This document shows, piece after piece, positions 20,770-29,610 of a DNA stretch of 64,000 nt (positions are counted from its first letter, which is position 1; each line of letters starts with the position of its first letter). The notes beneath the pieces are model-generated. The model made no database searches. It was not told the DNA's origin and worked only from the letters and a program-made list of their open reading frames with translations. The DNA is from Rubrivivax rivuli (GTDB taxonomy: Bacteria > Pseudomonadota > Gammaproteobacteria > Burkholderiales > Burkholderiaceae_C). A program made the translations under genes and the position numbers. Where the stretch lies: the NCBI RefSeq assembly GCF_004016505.1, contig NZ_SACR01000003.1, forward strand, positions 248,001-312,000, written 5' to 3'.

Positions 20770-22433
20770 AGGCGCCCGGCCCGCGCTGGCTGAGCGCCGA
20801 CGAGGCCGCCGCCCTGGTGCAGCCGGGCTGGACGGTGGCCAGCGCCGGTTTCGTGGGCGCCGGCCATGCCGAGGCCGTGACCGAAGCGCTGGAGCGCCGT
20901 TTCCTGGCCACCGGCCTGCCGCGCGACCTGACGCTCGTCTACAGCGCCGGCCAGGGCGACCGCGGCCGTCGCGGCGTGAACCACTTCGGCAACCCCGGCA
21001 TGGTGCAGGCCGTGTGCGGCGGGCACTGGCGCTCGGCCACGCGCCTTTCAGCCCTGGCGCTGACCGAAGGCTGCGCGGCCTGGAATCTGCCGCAGGGCGT
21101 GATCACGCACCTGTACCGCGCCATCGCCGCCGGCCAGCCCGGGTTGCTGAGCCGCGTGGGCCTGCACACCTTCGTCGACCCGCGCGGTGCGCTCGATGGC
21201 CGCTACCAGGGCGGGGCCTTGAACCAGCGTGCGCTGGCGGCGCAAGCCCTGCCCGTGGCGCAGGGCGGCCGGCACTGGGTGGAAGCCGTGACGCTGCGCG
21301 GCGAAGACTTCCTTTTCTACCCGGCCTTCCCCATCCACTGCGCCGTGCTGCGTGCCACCGCGGCCGACGAGCGCGGCAACCTCAGCGCGCACGGCGAGGC
21401 CTTCCACCACGAGCTGCTCGCGCTGGCGCAGGCCACGCGCAACAGCGGCGGCCTCGTCATCGCCCAGGTGCGCGAGCGGGTGGCCCACCACGCAGCGCTG
21501 GCACCCATCCGCGTGCCCGGCCACTTGGTGGACGTGGTGGTGCACAACACCGACCCCGAACTGCACCGCATCACCTTCGGCGAGCAGGAGAACGAGGCCT
21601 ACCTGCACCCGTGGCGCGGCGACGTGGCGCCGGCCGCCGCCCCCGCGCCCGAAGCGCCACTGGACGCCCGCACGCTGGTGCAACGCCGCGCCGTGCTGGA
21701 ACTGGCCGCAGGCGGCACCGGCGCGCACCGCGTGGTGAACCTGGGCGTGGGCATGCCGGCGGCCGTGGGTGCGATGGCGCAGGCCGCGGGCGTGGGCGGC
21801 TACACGCTCAGCGTGGAGGCCGGCCCCATTGGCGGCACGCCGGCCGACGGCCTGAGCTTCGGCGCCAGCGCCTGGCCCGAGGCGGTGGTCGACCAGCCGG
21901 CGCAGTTCGATTTCTACGACGGTGGCGGCATCGACCTGGCCGTGCTCGGCATGGCCGAACTCGACGCTGCGGGCAACGTCAACGTCAGCCGCTTCGGCAG
22001 CGGCGAGCAGGCGCTGATCGCCGGCGTTGGTGGCTTCATCAACATCACGCAGGGGGCCAAGGCGCTGGTCTTCGTGGGCACGCTCACGGCCGGCGGCTTG
22101 CAGGTGCAGGCCGAGGGCGGGCGCTTGCGCATCGTGCAGGAAGGCCGGCTGCAGAAGCTGGTGCCGGCGGTGGCGCACCTGAGCTACAACGCGGCGTACA
22201 TGGCAGCGCGCGGGCAGCGGGTGCGCTACATCACCGAGCGTGCGGTCTTCGAGATGCGCGCCGACCCGCAGGCTGCGCCAGGGGGCGCGCCGCGGCTCAC
22301 GCTGATCGAGATCGCCCCTGGGCTGGACCTGCAGCGCGACGTGCTCAATGTCTGCGGCGCCTCGGTGGCCGTGGCGGCAGACCTGCGCGAGATGGACGCA
22401 CGCATCTTCAGCAGCGCGCCGTTGAAGCTTTGA
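20766..22433 (+). CDS. Family I acyl-CoA:acetate/3-ketoacid CoA-transferase (YdiF-like)
   Basis: This 555-aa protein fuses both halves of a family I CoA-transferase. The N-terminal half (to about 300) has FVGAGHAE and HFGNPGMV. The C-terminal half has VVNLGVGMPAAV and the motif SVEAGPIGG, with the Glu that should form the glutamyl-CoA thioester. Such enzymes (YdiF, propionate CoA-transferase) move CoA between short acids. The physiological acid pair is not evident here. The upstream frame is also open, but the ATG overlapping the previous stop is the natural start. Confidence 0.8.
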   Translation: MKAPGPRWLSADEAAALVQPGWTVASAGFVGAGHAEAVTEALERRFLATGLPRDLTLVYSAGQGDRGRRGVNHFGNPGMVQAVCGGHWRSATRLSALALTEGCAAWNLPQGVITHLYRAIAAGQPGLLSRVGLHTFVDPRGALDGRYQGGALNQRALAAQALPVAQGGRHWVEAVTLRGEDFLFYPAFPIHCAVLRATAADERGNLSAHGEAFHHELLALAQATRNSGGLVIAQVRERVAHHAALAPIRVPGHLVDVVVHNTDPELHRITFGEQENEAYLHPWRGDVAPAAAPAPEAPLDARTLVQRRAVLELAAGGTGAHRVVNLGVGMPAAVGAMAQAAGVGGYTLSVEAGPIGGTPADGLSFGASAWPEAVVDQPAQFDFYDGGGIDLAVLGMAELDAAGNVNVSRFGSGEQALIAGVGGFINITQGAKALVFVGTLTAGGLQVQAEGGRLRIVQEGRLQKLVPAVAHLSYNAAYMAARGQRVRYITERAVFEMRADPQAAPGGAPRLTLIEIAPGLDLQRDVLNVCGASVAVAADLREMDARIFSSAPLKL

Positions 22434-22446
22434 GCCGGCGGGCTCA
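22431..22446. repeat. Palindrome joining two convergent stop codons
   Basis: TGAGCC-GGCG-GGCTCA is a perfect 6-base-arm palindrome. It contains the TGA of the CoA-transferase gene on the plus strand and the TGA of the small minus-strand gene. It could act as a bidirectional stem, but there is no T-tract on either side. Confidence 0.35.
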
Positions 22447-22770
22447 GGCCAAAGGCACAGGCGCCGGGCCCGGGTCCGGCCACTCCAGCAATTCGGCCAG
22501 GCGCCGCACCACCCAGCGGGCCTCGGGCCCGGCCACCACCGAGCCTTCGGCCTGAAGGCCGCGTTCCATGCGCTCCAGCACGTCGGCCTCGGTCACGCCG
22601 AGTTCCCACTTCTTCGTGTTCGCCTGCTCGGTGAGCATCTGCGCCAGGTCTTCGCAGAGTTCGTAGCGCTGGGCGATGTGCGTGCGCGTTTCGGTGGGCT
22701 TGCTGCGCCCCGGCGGCACGAACAGAGCGATGAAGGACGGCGGCACCGTGAACTGGTTCTCTTCGGACAT
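22444..22770 (-). CDS. Conserved small hypothetical protein
   Basis: This 108-aa soluble acidic protein begins ENQFTVPPSFIALFVPPGR and contains RYELCEDLAQMLTEQA and RWVVRRLAELLEWP. Similar short proteins are common next to housekeeping genes in Burkholderiales and are sometimes labelled 'ATPase with chaperone activity' without visible ATPase motifs. No catalytic motif or membrane segment is seen. It is divergently oriented to the exonuclease gene, 41 bases away. Confidence 0.65.
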   Translation of the reverse strand: MSEENQFTVPPSFIALFVPPGRSKPTETRTHIAQRYELCEDLAQMLTEQANTKKWELGVTEADVLERMERGLQAEGSVVAGPEARWVVRRLAELLEWPDPGPAPVPLA

Positions 22771-22796
22771 CCCTGGATTGTCGCGGGCGCAGGGCT

Positions 22797-22805
22797 TGCT
22801 AGTGT
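22797..22805 (+). promoter_or_regulatory. Extended -10 element directly before the exonuclease gene
   Basis: TGC plus TAGTGT (22797-22805) ends 6 bases before the ATG at 22812, and no Shine-Dalgarno is present. If used, transcription would begin at or next to the start codon, giving a leaderless mRNA. Confidence 0.35.
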
Positions 22806-22811
22806 CAGGCC

Positions 22812-23330
22812 ATGCCCGCTGCCGTGCCTGCACCTGCCCTGCCCTGCGTGCTCGACATCGAAGCCTCGGGCTTCGGGCGGGCCAGCTACCCCATCGAGGT
22901 GGGCTACGTGCTGCCCGACGGCCGCGCCGCCTGCATGCTGGTGCGCCCGGCCGAAGGCTGGACGCACTGGGACGCCAGCGCCGAACAGGTGCACGGCATC
23001 ACGCGCAGCACGCTGTGCGCCCACGGCCGCAGCGCGCGCGATGTGGCCGAGGCCTTGAACCGCGACCTGGCCGGTCTCACCGTCTACTGCGACGGCTGGG
23101 CGCACGACTACACCTGGCTCGCCGCGCTCTTCGAGGAAGCCGGTCTGCGCGCCCAGTTCAAGCTCGAATCGGTAGGGGCGCTGCTGGACGAGGCGCACCT
23201 GAACCTGCTCGACGCCGCACGCCGCCAGGCCGTGGCCGAGCTGGGCCTGCAACGCCACCGCGCCAGCAACGACGCCCGCGCGTTGCAGCGGGCACTCGGC
23301 GCGGTGATCGGCCGCACCCTCGCGCACTGA
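22812..23330 (+). CDS. DEDDh-type 3'-5' exonuclease domain protein
   Basis: This 172-aa protein has the RNase H-like exonuclease (DnaQ/RNase T) layout. Exo I is VLDIEASGFG with Asp and Glu, Exo II is YCDGWAHDYTWL with Asp, and Exo III is HRASNDARAL with His and Asp. All four acidic residues and the His seem present, so it is likely active on DNA or RNA ends. It is short and single-domain. The partner and substrate are unknown. The flanking genes give no functional hint. Confidence 0.75.
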   Translation: MPAAVPAPALPCVLDIEASGFGRASYPIEVGYVLPDGRAACMLVRPAEGWTHWDASAEQVHGITRSTLCAHGRSARDVAEALNRDLAGLTVYCDGWAHDYTWLAALFEEAGLRAQFKLESVGALLDEAHLNLLDAARRQAVAELGLQRHRASNDARALQRALGAVIGRTLAH

Positions 23331-23346
23331 ACGCCTGCCGCAGGCC

Positions 23347-25083
23347 TCAGGCCGCGGCGGCTTCCTGCTCCTGCAGCAGGCGCCACATCACCTTGCCCGC
23401 ACCGCTCTTGGGCAGGCTGTCGGCGAAGGCCACCACCTTGGGCGCTTTGTAGACGGCCATGTGCTCGCGCGCCCAGTCGATGACCTGCTGCTCGCTCACC
23501 TTTCCCTTGGCCTCGGCGCGCAGCACCACCACGGCCTTCACGCTTTCGCCGCGGTAGGCGTCGCGCGTGGCGATCACGCAGGCTTCCTGCACCCAGGGGC
23601 ACTTGAAGAGCAGCAGTTCCACTTCGCTCGGCCAGACCTTGAAGCCGCTGGCGTTGATCATGCGTTTGAGGCGGTCGGTGATGAAGAAGTAGCCCTCTTC
23701 ATCGCGCCGGCCGAGGTCGCCGGTTCGGAAGAAGCGCTTGCCGTCGATCTCGATGAAGGCGGCCTGCGTCGCGCCGGGGTGGCCCCAATAGCCCTTGAAC
23801 ACCATCGGCCCGTGCGTGACGATCTCGCCCACCTCGTTGGGTGGCAGTTCCTGCAGGGTTTCGGGGTCGATGATGCGGCTGTCCACACCGTAGATGGGGA
23901 TGCCCAGGCATTGCAGCTTGGCGCGCTCGGGCGGGTTGCCGTGGCTGGGCGCGGCGGTTTCGGTGAGGCCGTAGCCTTCGGCGAAGGTCAGGCCGAACTC
24001 CTTCTGCAGCCGCTCGGCCACGGCTTGCGGCATGGCCGCGCCGCCGCCGCTGAGGTAGCGCAGGCTGCTGAGGTCGAAGCTCTGGTAGTTCGGGCTGCCG
24101 AAGAGATCGATGATCATCGTCGGGATGCAGGTCCAGTGCGTCACCCGGTAACGGCTGATGGTGCGGCCGGCGAGTTCGCGGTCCCAGCGCGGCAGGATCA
24201 CCACCGTGCTGCCCAGGTACACGCTGCCCAGCACGCCGTACATCATGCCGGTGATGTGGAACATCGGCACCACGGCCAGGCTGGTGGTCTCGGCGCTGGC
24301 GTGGCTCCAGAGGCCGCCGCCCACGGCGTTGGGCATCAACGTGCGGTGGGTGTGCATGCAGCCTTTGGGCAGGCCGGTGGTGCCGCTGGTGTAGGGCAGC
24401 AAGGCCATGTCATCGGGTTCAGCCACCGCGGGCCCCGGGCGGTGGCCGGCGGTCAAGGCATCGGTCCAGCGCGTGGCCGAAAGCGGCCCGGCTGGCAGCG
24501 CGTGTTCGCCCGTCAACCAGGCCAGCATGGCCGGCGGCGGGGTGTCTTCGGGCGCCAGCGTGGCGGGCATGGCATCGGCGAAACGCGTCACCAGCAGGTG
24601 CTGCAGTTGCCGTGGCGCGGGCAGGCGGGCGTTGGCGTCGGCCACCGTGGCGGCAAGATCTGCGGTGGTGATGGCAAGCTGGGCGCCGGAGTCGGTGATG
24701 TAGTGGCCGAACTCGTCGGCACGGTTCATCGGGTTCACCGGCACCACCACCGCGTCGGCCCGCTGCACCGCATAGAAGGCCACGAGGTACTGGGGACAGT
24801 TCTGCATGTACACGAGCACGCGGTCGCCGCGCTGCACGCCCTGCGCCTGCAGCCAGCCGGCCAGCGCCTCGGCCTGCCGGTGCAGGTCACCGTAGCTGAG
24901 TTCGCAGCCGAGGTAGATGCACACCGGCTTCTTCGGGTAGCGCCTTGCGCTGACTTCGAGGTTGAACCACAGCGTGGTCTCGGGCACCACCAGTTCGTGC
25001 GGCAAGCGGGCCGGCCAGGCGGCGGCGTGGGGGCGGGGGTCGGTGGCCGCGGGCGGGCTCACAGGGACAGGGGCAAGCGACAA
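23347..25083 (-). CDS. AMP-forming acyl-CoA synthetase (fatty-acid--CoA ligase)
   Basis: This 578-aa ANL-superfamily enzyme contains the AMP-binding loop LLPYTSGTTGLPKG, EGYGLTETAAPSH, the hinge YFFITDRLKRMIN and the C-terminal catalytic Lys in SLPKSGAGKVMWR. It activates a carboxylic acid, probably medium or long chain, to its CoA ester. No ATG exists at the expected N-terminus. TTG at 25083 is the likely start because GGAG sits 6 bases before it and the protein then begins SLAPVPVSPPA. The substrate cannot be told from sequence. Confidence 0.82.
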   Translation of the reverse strand: MSLAPVPVSPPAATDPRPHAAAWPARLPHELVVPETTLWFNLEVSARRYPKKPVCIYLGCELSYGDLHRQAEALAGWLQAQGVQRGDRVLVYMQNCPQYLVAFYAVQRADAVVVPVNPMNRADEFGHYITDSGAQLAITTADLAATVADANARLPAPRQLQHLLVTRFADAMPATLAPEDTPPPAMLAWLTGEHALPAGPLSATRWTDALTAGHRPGPAVAEPDDMALLPYTSGTTGLPKGCMHTHRTLMPNAVGGGLWSHASAETTSLAVVPMFHITGMMYGVLGSVYLGSTVVILPRWDRELAGRTISRYRVTHWTCIPTMIIDLFGSPNYQSFDLSSLRYLSGGGAAMPQAVAERLQKEFGLTFAEGYGLTETAAPSHGNPPERAKLQCLGIPIYGVDSRIIDPETLQELPPNEVGEIVTHGPMVFKGYWGHPGATQAAFIEIDGKRFFRTGDLGRRDEEGYFFITDRLKRMINASGFKVWPSEVELLLFKCPWVQEACVIATRDAYRGESVKAVVVLRAEAKGKVSEQQVIDWAREHMAVYKAPKVVAFADSLPKSGAGKVMWRLLQEQEAAAA

Positions 25084-25221
25084 GATGGTCTCCGTCTGAG
25101 ACCAACGAGCGTGCCGGCGGGGCCCGTGCGCTGCAATCCTGCTATTCCCGCAGAGCTTGTCACGTCGGAGACGGGCCACCGCGCAGCCCCACACCCGCGG
25201 GGCATCGGCCGTGCCTCGGGC

Positions 25222-27045
25222 TCAGTTCACTTCGCGCCGAGCTTCCTTGCGCCACTTCTGGCAGTCGGCATGCTCGCTGAACCGCGAGCGCAGGCACTCG
25301 CGCTCCATGCACACGAAGTACATGACCGGATTGCGGCCTTCGCAGATGGCCTCGGGCCCGGTGGCCACTGCCGGCTTGGTGGCCTGCGAAGCGGCCGGCG
25401 CCACCACGGGCGCGGCGGCGGGGGTCACCGTGGGCGCGGGTGCAACAACCACCGGGGCGGGCGGGGCTGCCACCACCGGGGGCGGCGCTGCCGGCATGGC
25501 GGCCGCCGGGGCAGGCGTTGCCGTGGCGCGCTGCGCGGCCTTGGCGGCCTCGGCGGCGCCGGGCGGCGTGGGCTTTTCAGTACCAGGGCGGGCCGTCGTT
25601 GCGACAGGCGCGTTGGTCGCAGCCCGGGGGGCGGTCTCCGGCACGACCACCGTGGTGACCTTCGATTCCGGCACGGCCACCGCGGGCGCAGACGCTCCCG
25701 TACCGGGCAGCCCCGGCGCCATGGCAGATGCGGAGGCCGCCAGGGCCGCCGAAGCGGCGGCATCCACCCCAGGCACGGCACCTCCGCGTGGCCACAGCGC
25801 GAAGGCCAGCCCTGCCACGGCGACCACCCCCACGCCCAGCCCCAGGGGCAGCCAGGAACGGCGGGCCGGCGTCGCGGGCTGCTGGGCCAGCGCGGCCGAA
25901 ACCGGCGGTGCTGCGATGTGCAGCGCAGGTGGCGACGGCACCACCGGCGGCACATCCAGGGGCAGGTCGAAGTCGGTGCTGGTCAAGCGGCCGGGCGCCG
26001 GGGCCGCTGGCATGACGCGCGTCGCTTCAGGGTCGGGCAGCGCCGCCGGTGCCGGCGCCGACGGCATCGGCGCCGGGCTGGCCAGCACGGTGCGGTCCCA
26101 TTGCGAAGGGCTGGGCGTGTCGGCACGGCGCAGGGGCGGCGCCTGGTGCCCTTCCAGCACCTCGCGCAGCGCGGCCACGTTCTGGGGCCGATCGGCCGGG
26201 CGCGGTGCCAGCATCCAGTCGATGGTGCGCAGGAAGTTCTCGCTGCAGCCCGGGCAGGCCTCGGTGCTCAGGGCCGAGGCTTCGTCATGCACGGCGCGCG
26301 TGGTGGCCGGCGGTGGCGGGCGGTTCAGCAGCAGGTAGTGCAGCGTGGCGCCCAGGGCGTAGAGGTCGGTCCACGGGCCCTGCTTCACGCTGCCGGCCTC
26401 GGCGTACTGCTCGATGGGCGCGTAGGCCGGCTTCAGGATGGCGGTGAGCGTCTGGCTCTTGTCGTTGATGACGCGCCGCGCCGCGCCGAAATCCAGCAGC
26501 ACCGGGCGCCCTTCGCTGTCGATCTGGATGTTGTCGGGCGCGATGTCGCGGTGGTAGACGCCTTCGCTGTGCAGGCGCTCGATGGCGCCGAGCAGCGGCG
26601 TGAGCAGCGCGCGCAGCCAGGCTTCGTCGGGCGCCACGCCCAACTGGGCGCGCACTTCCTTCAGCGTGCGCCCGCGCATCACCGGCATGGCCATGTAGGC
26701 CGTGCCATTGGCCTCCCAGAAGCGGTGCACCTTGAGCAGCGAGGGGTGGTCGAAGCGGGCCAGCATCTTGGCCTCGTTGACGAAGCTCTTGAGTCCCAGC
26801 GCGAAGGTCTCCGCGTCGCTCTGCGAACGCAGCGAGACGTGCATGGTCTCGGTGCGGCCTGCCAGCGAGGCCGGCATGTACTCCTTGACCGCCACCTCGC
26901 GCTCCAGCGCGTGGTCGAAGGCCAGGTAGACAATGCCGAAGCCGCCCACGCCCAGCAGGCTGAGCAGTTCGAACTCACCCAGGCGTGTGCCCGGGGGCAA
27001 GGCGCTGGGGTTGTCGCTGGCGATGCGCTGCATTTGTGTGGACAT
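25222..27045 (-). CDS. Membrane Ser/Thr protein kinase with Cys-containing C-terminal domain
   Basis: This 607-aa protein has an N-terminal Hanks-type kinase (about 22-290). It has the Gly loop GVGGFGIVY, catalytic Lys in VAVKEY (about 54), HRDIAPDN (Asp about 167) and DFGAAR (about 185), so it should be active. A Pro/Ala linker leads to one membrane span (about 398-418) and a long Ala/Pro-rich stretch. The last 47 residues contain four Cys (ICEGR, FVCMERECL, HADCQ), which may form disulfides outside the cytoplasm. It may sense an envelope signal; the ligand is unknown. Confidence 0.82.
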   Translation of the reverse strand: MSTQMQRIASDNPSALPPGTRLGEFELLSLLGVGGFGIVYLAFDHALEREVAVKEYMPASLAGRTETMHVSLRSQSDAETFALGLKSFVNEAKMLARFDHPSLLKVHRFWEANGTAYMAMPVMRGRTLKEVRAQLGVAPDEAWLRALLTPLLGAIERLHSEGVYHRDIAPDNIQIDSEGRPVLLDFGAARRVINDKSQTLTAILKPAYAPIEQYAEAGSVKQGPWTDLYALGATLHYLLLNRPPPPATTRAVHDEASALSTEACPGCSENFLRTIDWMLAPRPADRPQNVAALREVLEGHQAPPLRRADTPSPSQWDRTVLASPAPMPSAPAPAALPDPEATRVMPAAPAPGRLTSTDFDLPLDVPPVVPSPPALHIAAPPVSAALAQQPATPARRSWLPLGLGVGVVAVAGLAFALWPRGGAVPGVDAAASAALAASASAMAPGLPGTGASAPAVAVPESKVTTVVVPETAPRAATNAPVATTARPGTEKPTPPGAAEAAKAAQRATATPAPAAAMPAAPPPVVAAPPAPVVVAPAPTVTPAAAPVVAPAASQATKPAVATGPEAICEGRNPVMYFVCMERECLRSRFSEHADCQKWRKEARREVN

Positions 27046-27096
27046 GAAACAAGACCATTATCAGTGCTGGACCCCGAGCCACGCTCCCCGGTTCGC

Positions 27097-28416
27097 ATGT
27101 CCGCCACACCGAACACCCCCAGGGCTGAGGAGTTGCGGCGGCCTTGCAGCGCGGCGCGGCCCGGCATGAAGCCCGAAACCGCGAGCCTGTGGGCCTATCC
27201 GGCGTACATGAAGCTGTGGTTCGCCCGCGTGGCGGGTGTCTCGGCCAGCCAGATGCTGATGGTGGCCGTGGCCTGGCAGATGTACGACCTCACCAACTCG
27301 GCCTGGGACCTGGGCCTGGTGGGGCTGCTGCAGTTCGCGCCGTCGCTGCTGCTCACGCTGCCGGCCGGGCACCTGATCGACCGCCTGCACCGCGGCCGCC
27401 TGCTGGCCACCTGCATGGCGGTGCAGGCGCTGTGCGCGCTGGCCCTGGCCGGCGCCAGCGCGCAGGGCGTGGCCACGCGCGAGGCGCTCTTGGCCGTCTC
27501 CATCGTTCTGGGCGCGGTGCGTGCTTTCCAGATGCCCACGCAGCAGGCGCTGACGCCGCTGCTCGTGCCGCGCGAGGTGCTGCCCCGCGCGCTGGCCTTC
27601 AGTTCGGTGGGCCTGCAAGGGGCAGTGATCGGCGCGCCGGCCCTCGGGGGCCTGCTCTACGCCCTGGGCGCGGGCGTCACCTACTTCGTGTGCACCGGCC
27701 TCTTTGCCGTGGCCGCAGCGCTGTGCCTGTGGCTGCGCTACGCCCACAGCGCCGCGTCTTCGGAACCCGCCACCTGGCACACGCTGCTGGCCGGGGTGCG
27801 CCATGTCTGGCACCACAAGGTGGTGCTGGGCGCCATTTCGCTGGACCTCTTCGCGGTGCTCTTCGGCGGGGCCACCGCGCTGCTGCCCATCTTCGCGAAG
27901 GACATCCTGCACGTCGGTCCCTGGGGCCTGGGCCTGCTGCGCAGCGCGCCGGCCGTGGGAGCGCTGGCGATGTCGCTGGCCCTCACGCGCTGGCCGGTGC
28001 GGCGGCGCACCGGCCACACGCTGCTGGCTGCCGTGGCCGTGTTCGGCCTGGCGATGCTGGTGTTCGGGCTGTCGACGAGCTTCATGCTGTCGATGGCGGC
28101 GCTGGCCGTCAGCGGCGCGGCCGACATGGTCAGCGTCGTCATCCGCCAGACCCTGGTGCAGCTGGAGACGCCCGACGAGATGCGCGGCCGTGTGAGCGCC
28201 GTGAACTCGGTGTTCATCGGCGCTTCGAACCAGCTGGGCGAGTTCGAGTCGGGTGCCACCGCGGCGCTGATGGGCCCGGTGGGCTCGGTGCTGCTGGGCG
28301 GCGTGGGCACGCTGGTGGTGGCGGCGCTCTGGCTGCGGCTCTTCCCGGCGCTCGCGCAGCGCGACGCCCTGGTGCAGGCCGGCACGGCGGAACCCGGAGG
28401 TCGGGCACGGGCCTGA
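27097..28416 (+). CDS. MFS transporter (EntS/DUF894-like)
   Basis: This protein of about 439 aa has some 11-12 hydrophobic spans. It contains the pattern LWFARVAGVSASQMLMVAVAWQMYDLT at its start, LPAGHLIDRLHRGR between spans 2 and 3, and ETPDEMRGRVSAVNSVFIGASNQLGEFESG late, which is typical of the EntS-like exporter group. The start is uncertain: ATG 27097 gives 23 extra polar residues, ATG 27166 begins just before the first span, and neither has a Shine-Dalgarno. It is divergent from the kinase gene. Substrate is unknown. Confidence 0.8.
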   Translation: MSATPNTPRAEELRRPCSAARPGMKPETASLWAYPAYMKLWFARVAGVSASQMLMVAVAWQMYDLTNSAWDLGLVGLLQFAPSLLLTLPAGHLIDRLHRGRLLATCMAVQALCALALAGASAQGVATREALLAVSIVLGAVRAFQMPTQQALTPLLVPREVLPRALAFSSVGLQGAVIGAPALGGLLYALGAGVTYFVCTGLFAVAAALCLWLRYAHSAASSEPATWHTLLAGVRHVWHHKVVLGAISLDLFAVLFGGATALLPIFAKDILHVGPWGLGLLRSAPAVGALAMSLALTRWPVRRRTGHTLLAAVAVFGLAMLVFGLSTSFMLSMAALAVSGAADMVSVVIRQTLVQLETPDEMRGRVSAVNSVFIGASNQLGEFESGATAALMGPVGSVLLGGVGTLVVAALWLRLFPALAQRDALVQAGTAEPGGRARA

Positions 28417-28512
28417 TGTTGCAGAAGGCACCACGGCCACGGCACAGCGGGCCTGGCAGCCCGGGCACGGCGAGCGGCAGTGCGAGAAGAGAGCGCGGTC
28501 CTTGCAAGGGCG

Positions 28513-29610
28513 TCAGCCTCCGCGCTTGTCGCCCATGCGCAGCTTGGCCGCGCGGCTGCGCTGTTTCCAGGTCTGCATCTGCGCGCGGCGTTCCAGCGCC
28601 GTGAGCGTGTCGCGCCGGGCCTCGCGTTCGAGCTTGTGGAAGTTGCGCAGGCGCTGGGCTTCCACGCCCTCTCGCACGGCACAGCCGGGCTCGGCTTCGT
28701 GCCTGCAATCGCGGAAGCGGCACAGCGGCGCCAGCCGTGCGATGTCTTCGAACACCGCACCCAGGGCCTGCGCATCGCCATCCAGGCGCAGCGTGCGCAG
28801 GCCCGGCGTGTCGATGATGCAGGCGCCCTCGGCGGTGGCGTGCAGCGAGCGCACCGTGGTGGTGTGGCGGCCGCGGTTGTCGCCGGCCCGGTTGGCGCCG
28901 GTGTCCTGCACGGGCGCGGCCAGCAGCGCGTTGGTCAGCGTGCTCTTGCCGGCACCGCTGCTGCCCAGCAGCACGAGCGTCTGGCCCGGCTGCAGCCAGG
29001 GGGCCAAGGCCTGCCGGGGCTCTTCGCCCAGCGCGTTGACGGCCACGGCCACCGCCCCTGGTGGCAGCAGCGCCTGCACTTCGAGCAGGCGTTCTTCGGC
29101 GGCAGGGCACAGGTCCTTCTTTGTCAGCACCACCACCGGCGCCACGCCGGCCATGCGCACCAGCGCCAGGTAGCGTTCCAGCCGGCGCGGGCTGTAGTCG
29201 AGGTCCAGGCCCATCACCAGCAGCGCCGTGTCGACGTTGCTGACGATGACCACGCGCTCCACCTTGTCGCGCCCGTCGTGCAGGCGCCGCGCGAGCTGGT
29301 TCACCGGATGCAGGCGGTGCGCCACCCACCATTCGCCCAAGGCGTTGCGCTCGGCCAGCACCCAGTCGCCGCAGGCGATGGCATCGCCTTCGGCACCGAG
29401 TTGCAGGCGCACGGCCGGCAGCAGCCGCGCGGGCAGCGGCTGCACGCCGTCGTGCAGCGTGAGGCCCTCGCGCTGCACCTCCGTCACGCGCAGCAGCGCG
29501 GGTTCGGCGCAAGGCAGCGCCGTCTGTTGAAGTTCCTGGATGAAGGCGGCCATCAAGGCCGGTGAGAGACCGATGCCGCGAAGGCGGCCGAGATCGGAGA
29601 GATCGAACAT
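28513..29610 (-). CDS. rsgA: Ribosome small subunit-dependent GTPase A (RsgA)
   Basis: This 365-aa protein is a circularly permuted GTPase that matures the 30S subunit. Order of parts: OB-fold (to about 110), G4 TKKD, G1 GSSGAGKST, G2/G3 region GRHTTT and IIDTPGLR, then the zinc knuckle CRFRDCRHEAEPGC and a basic helical tail. The tail KLRMGDKRGG is Lys/Arg-rich, as expected for rRNA contact. The order G4-G1-G3 is the defining permutation. Confidence 0.92.
   Translation of the reverse strand: MFDLSDLGRLRGIGLSPALMAAFIQELQQTALPCAEPALLRVTEVQREGLTLHDGVQPLPARLLPAVRLQLGAEGDAIACGDWVLAERNALGEWWVAHRLHPVNQLARRLHDGRDKVERVVIVSNVDTALLVMGLDLDYSPRRLERYLALVRMAGVAPVVVLTKKDLCPAAEERLLEVQALLPPGAVAVAVNALGEEPRQALAPWLQPGQTLVLLGSSGAGKSTLTNALLAAPVQDTGANRAGDNRGRHTTTVRSLHATAEGACIIDTPGLRTLRLDGDAQALGAVFEDIARLAPLCRFRDCRHEAEPGCAVREGVEAQRLRNFHKLEREARRDTLTALERRAQMQTWKQRSRAAKLRMGDKRGG

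Noticed and set aside
23461..28416. A 1651-codon open frame on the plus strand
   Set aside because: Its first three quarters lie antisense to the acyl-CoA ligase and kinase genes and are rich in His/Arg/Gly/Ala; this is a GC-bias artefact. Only the last part is the MFS gene.
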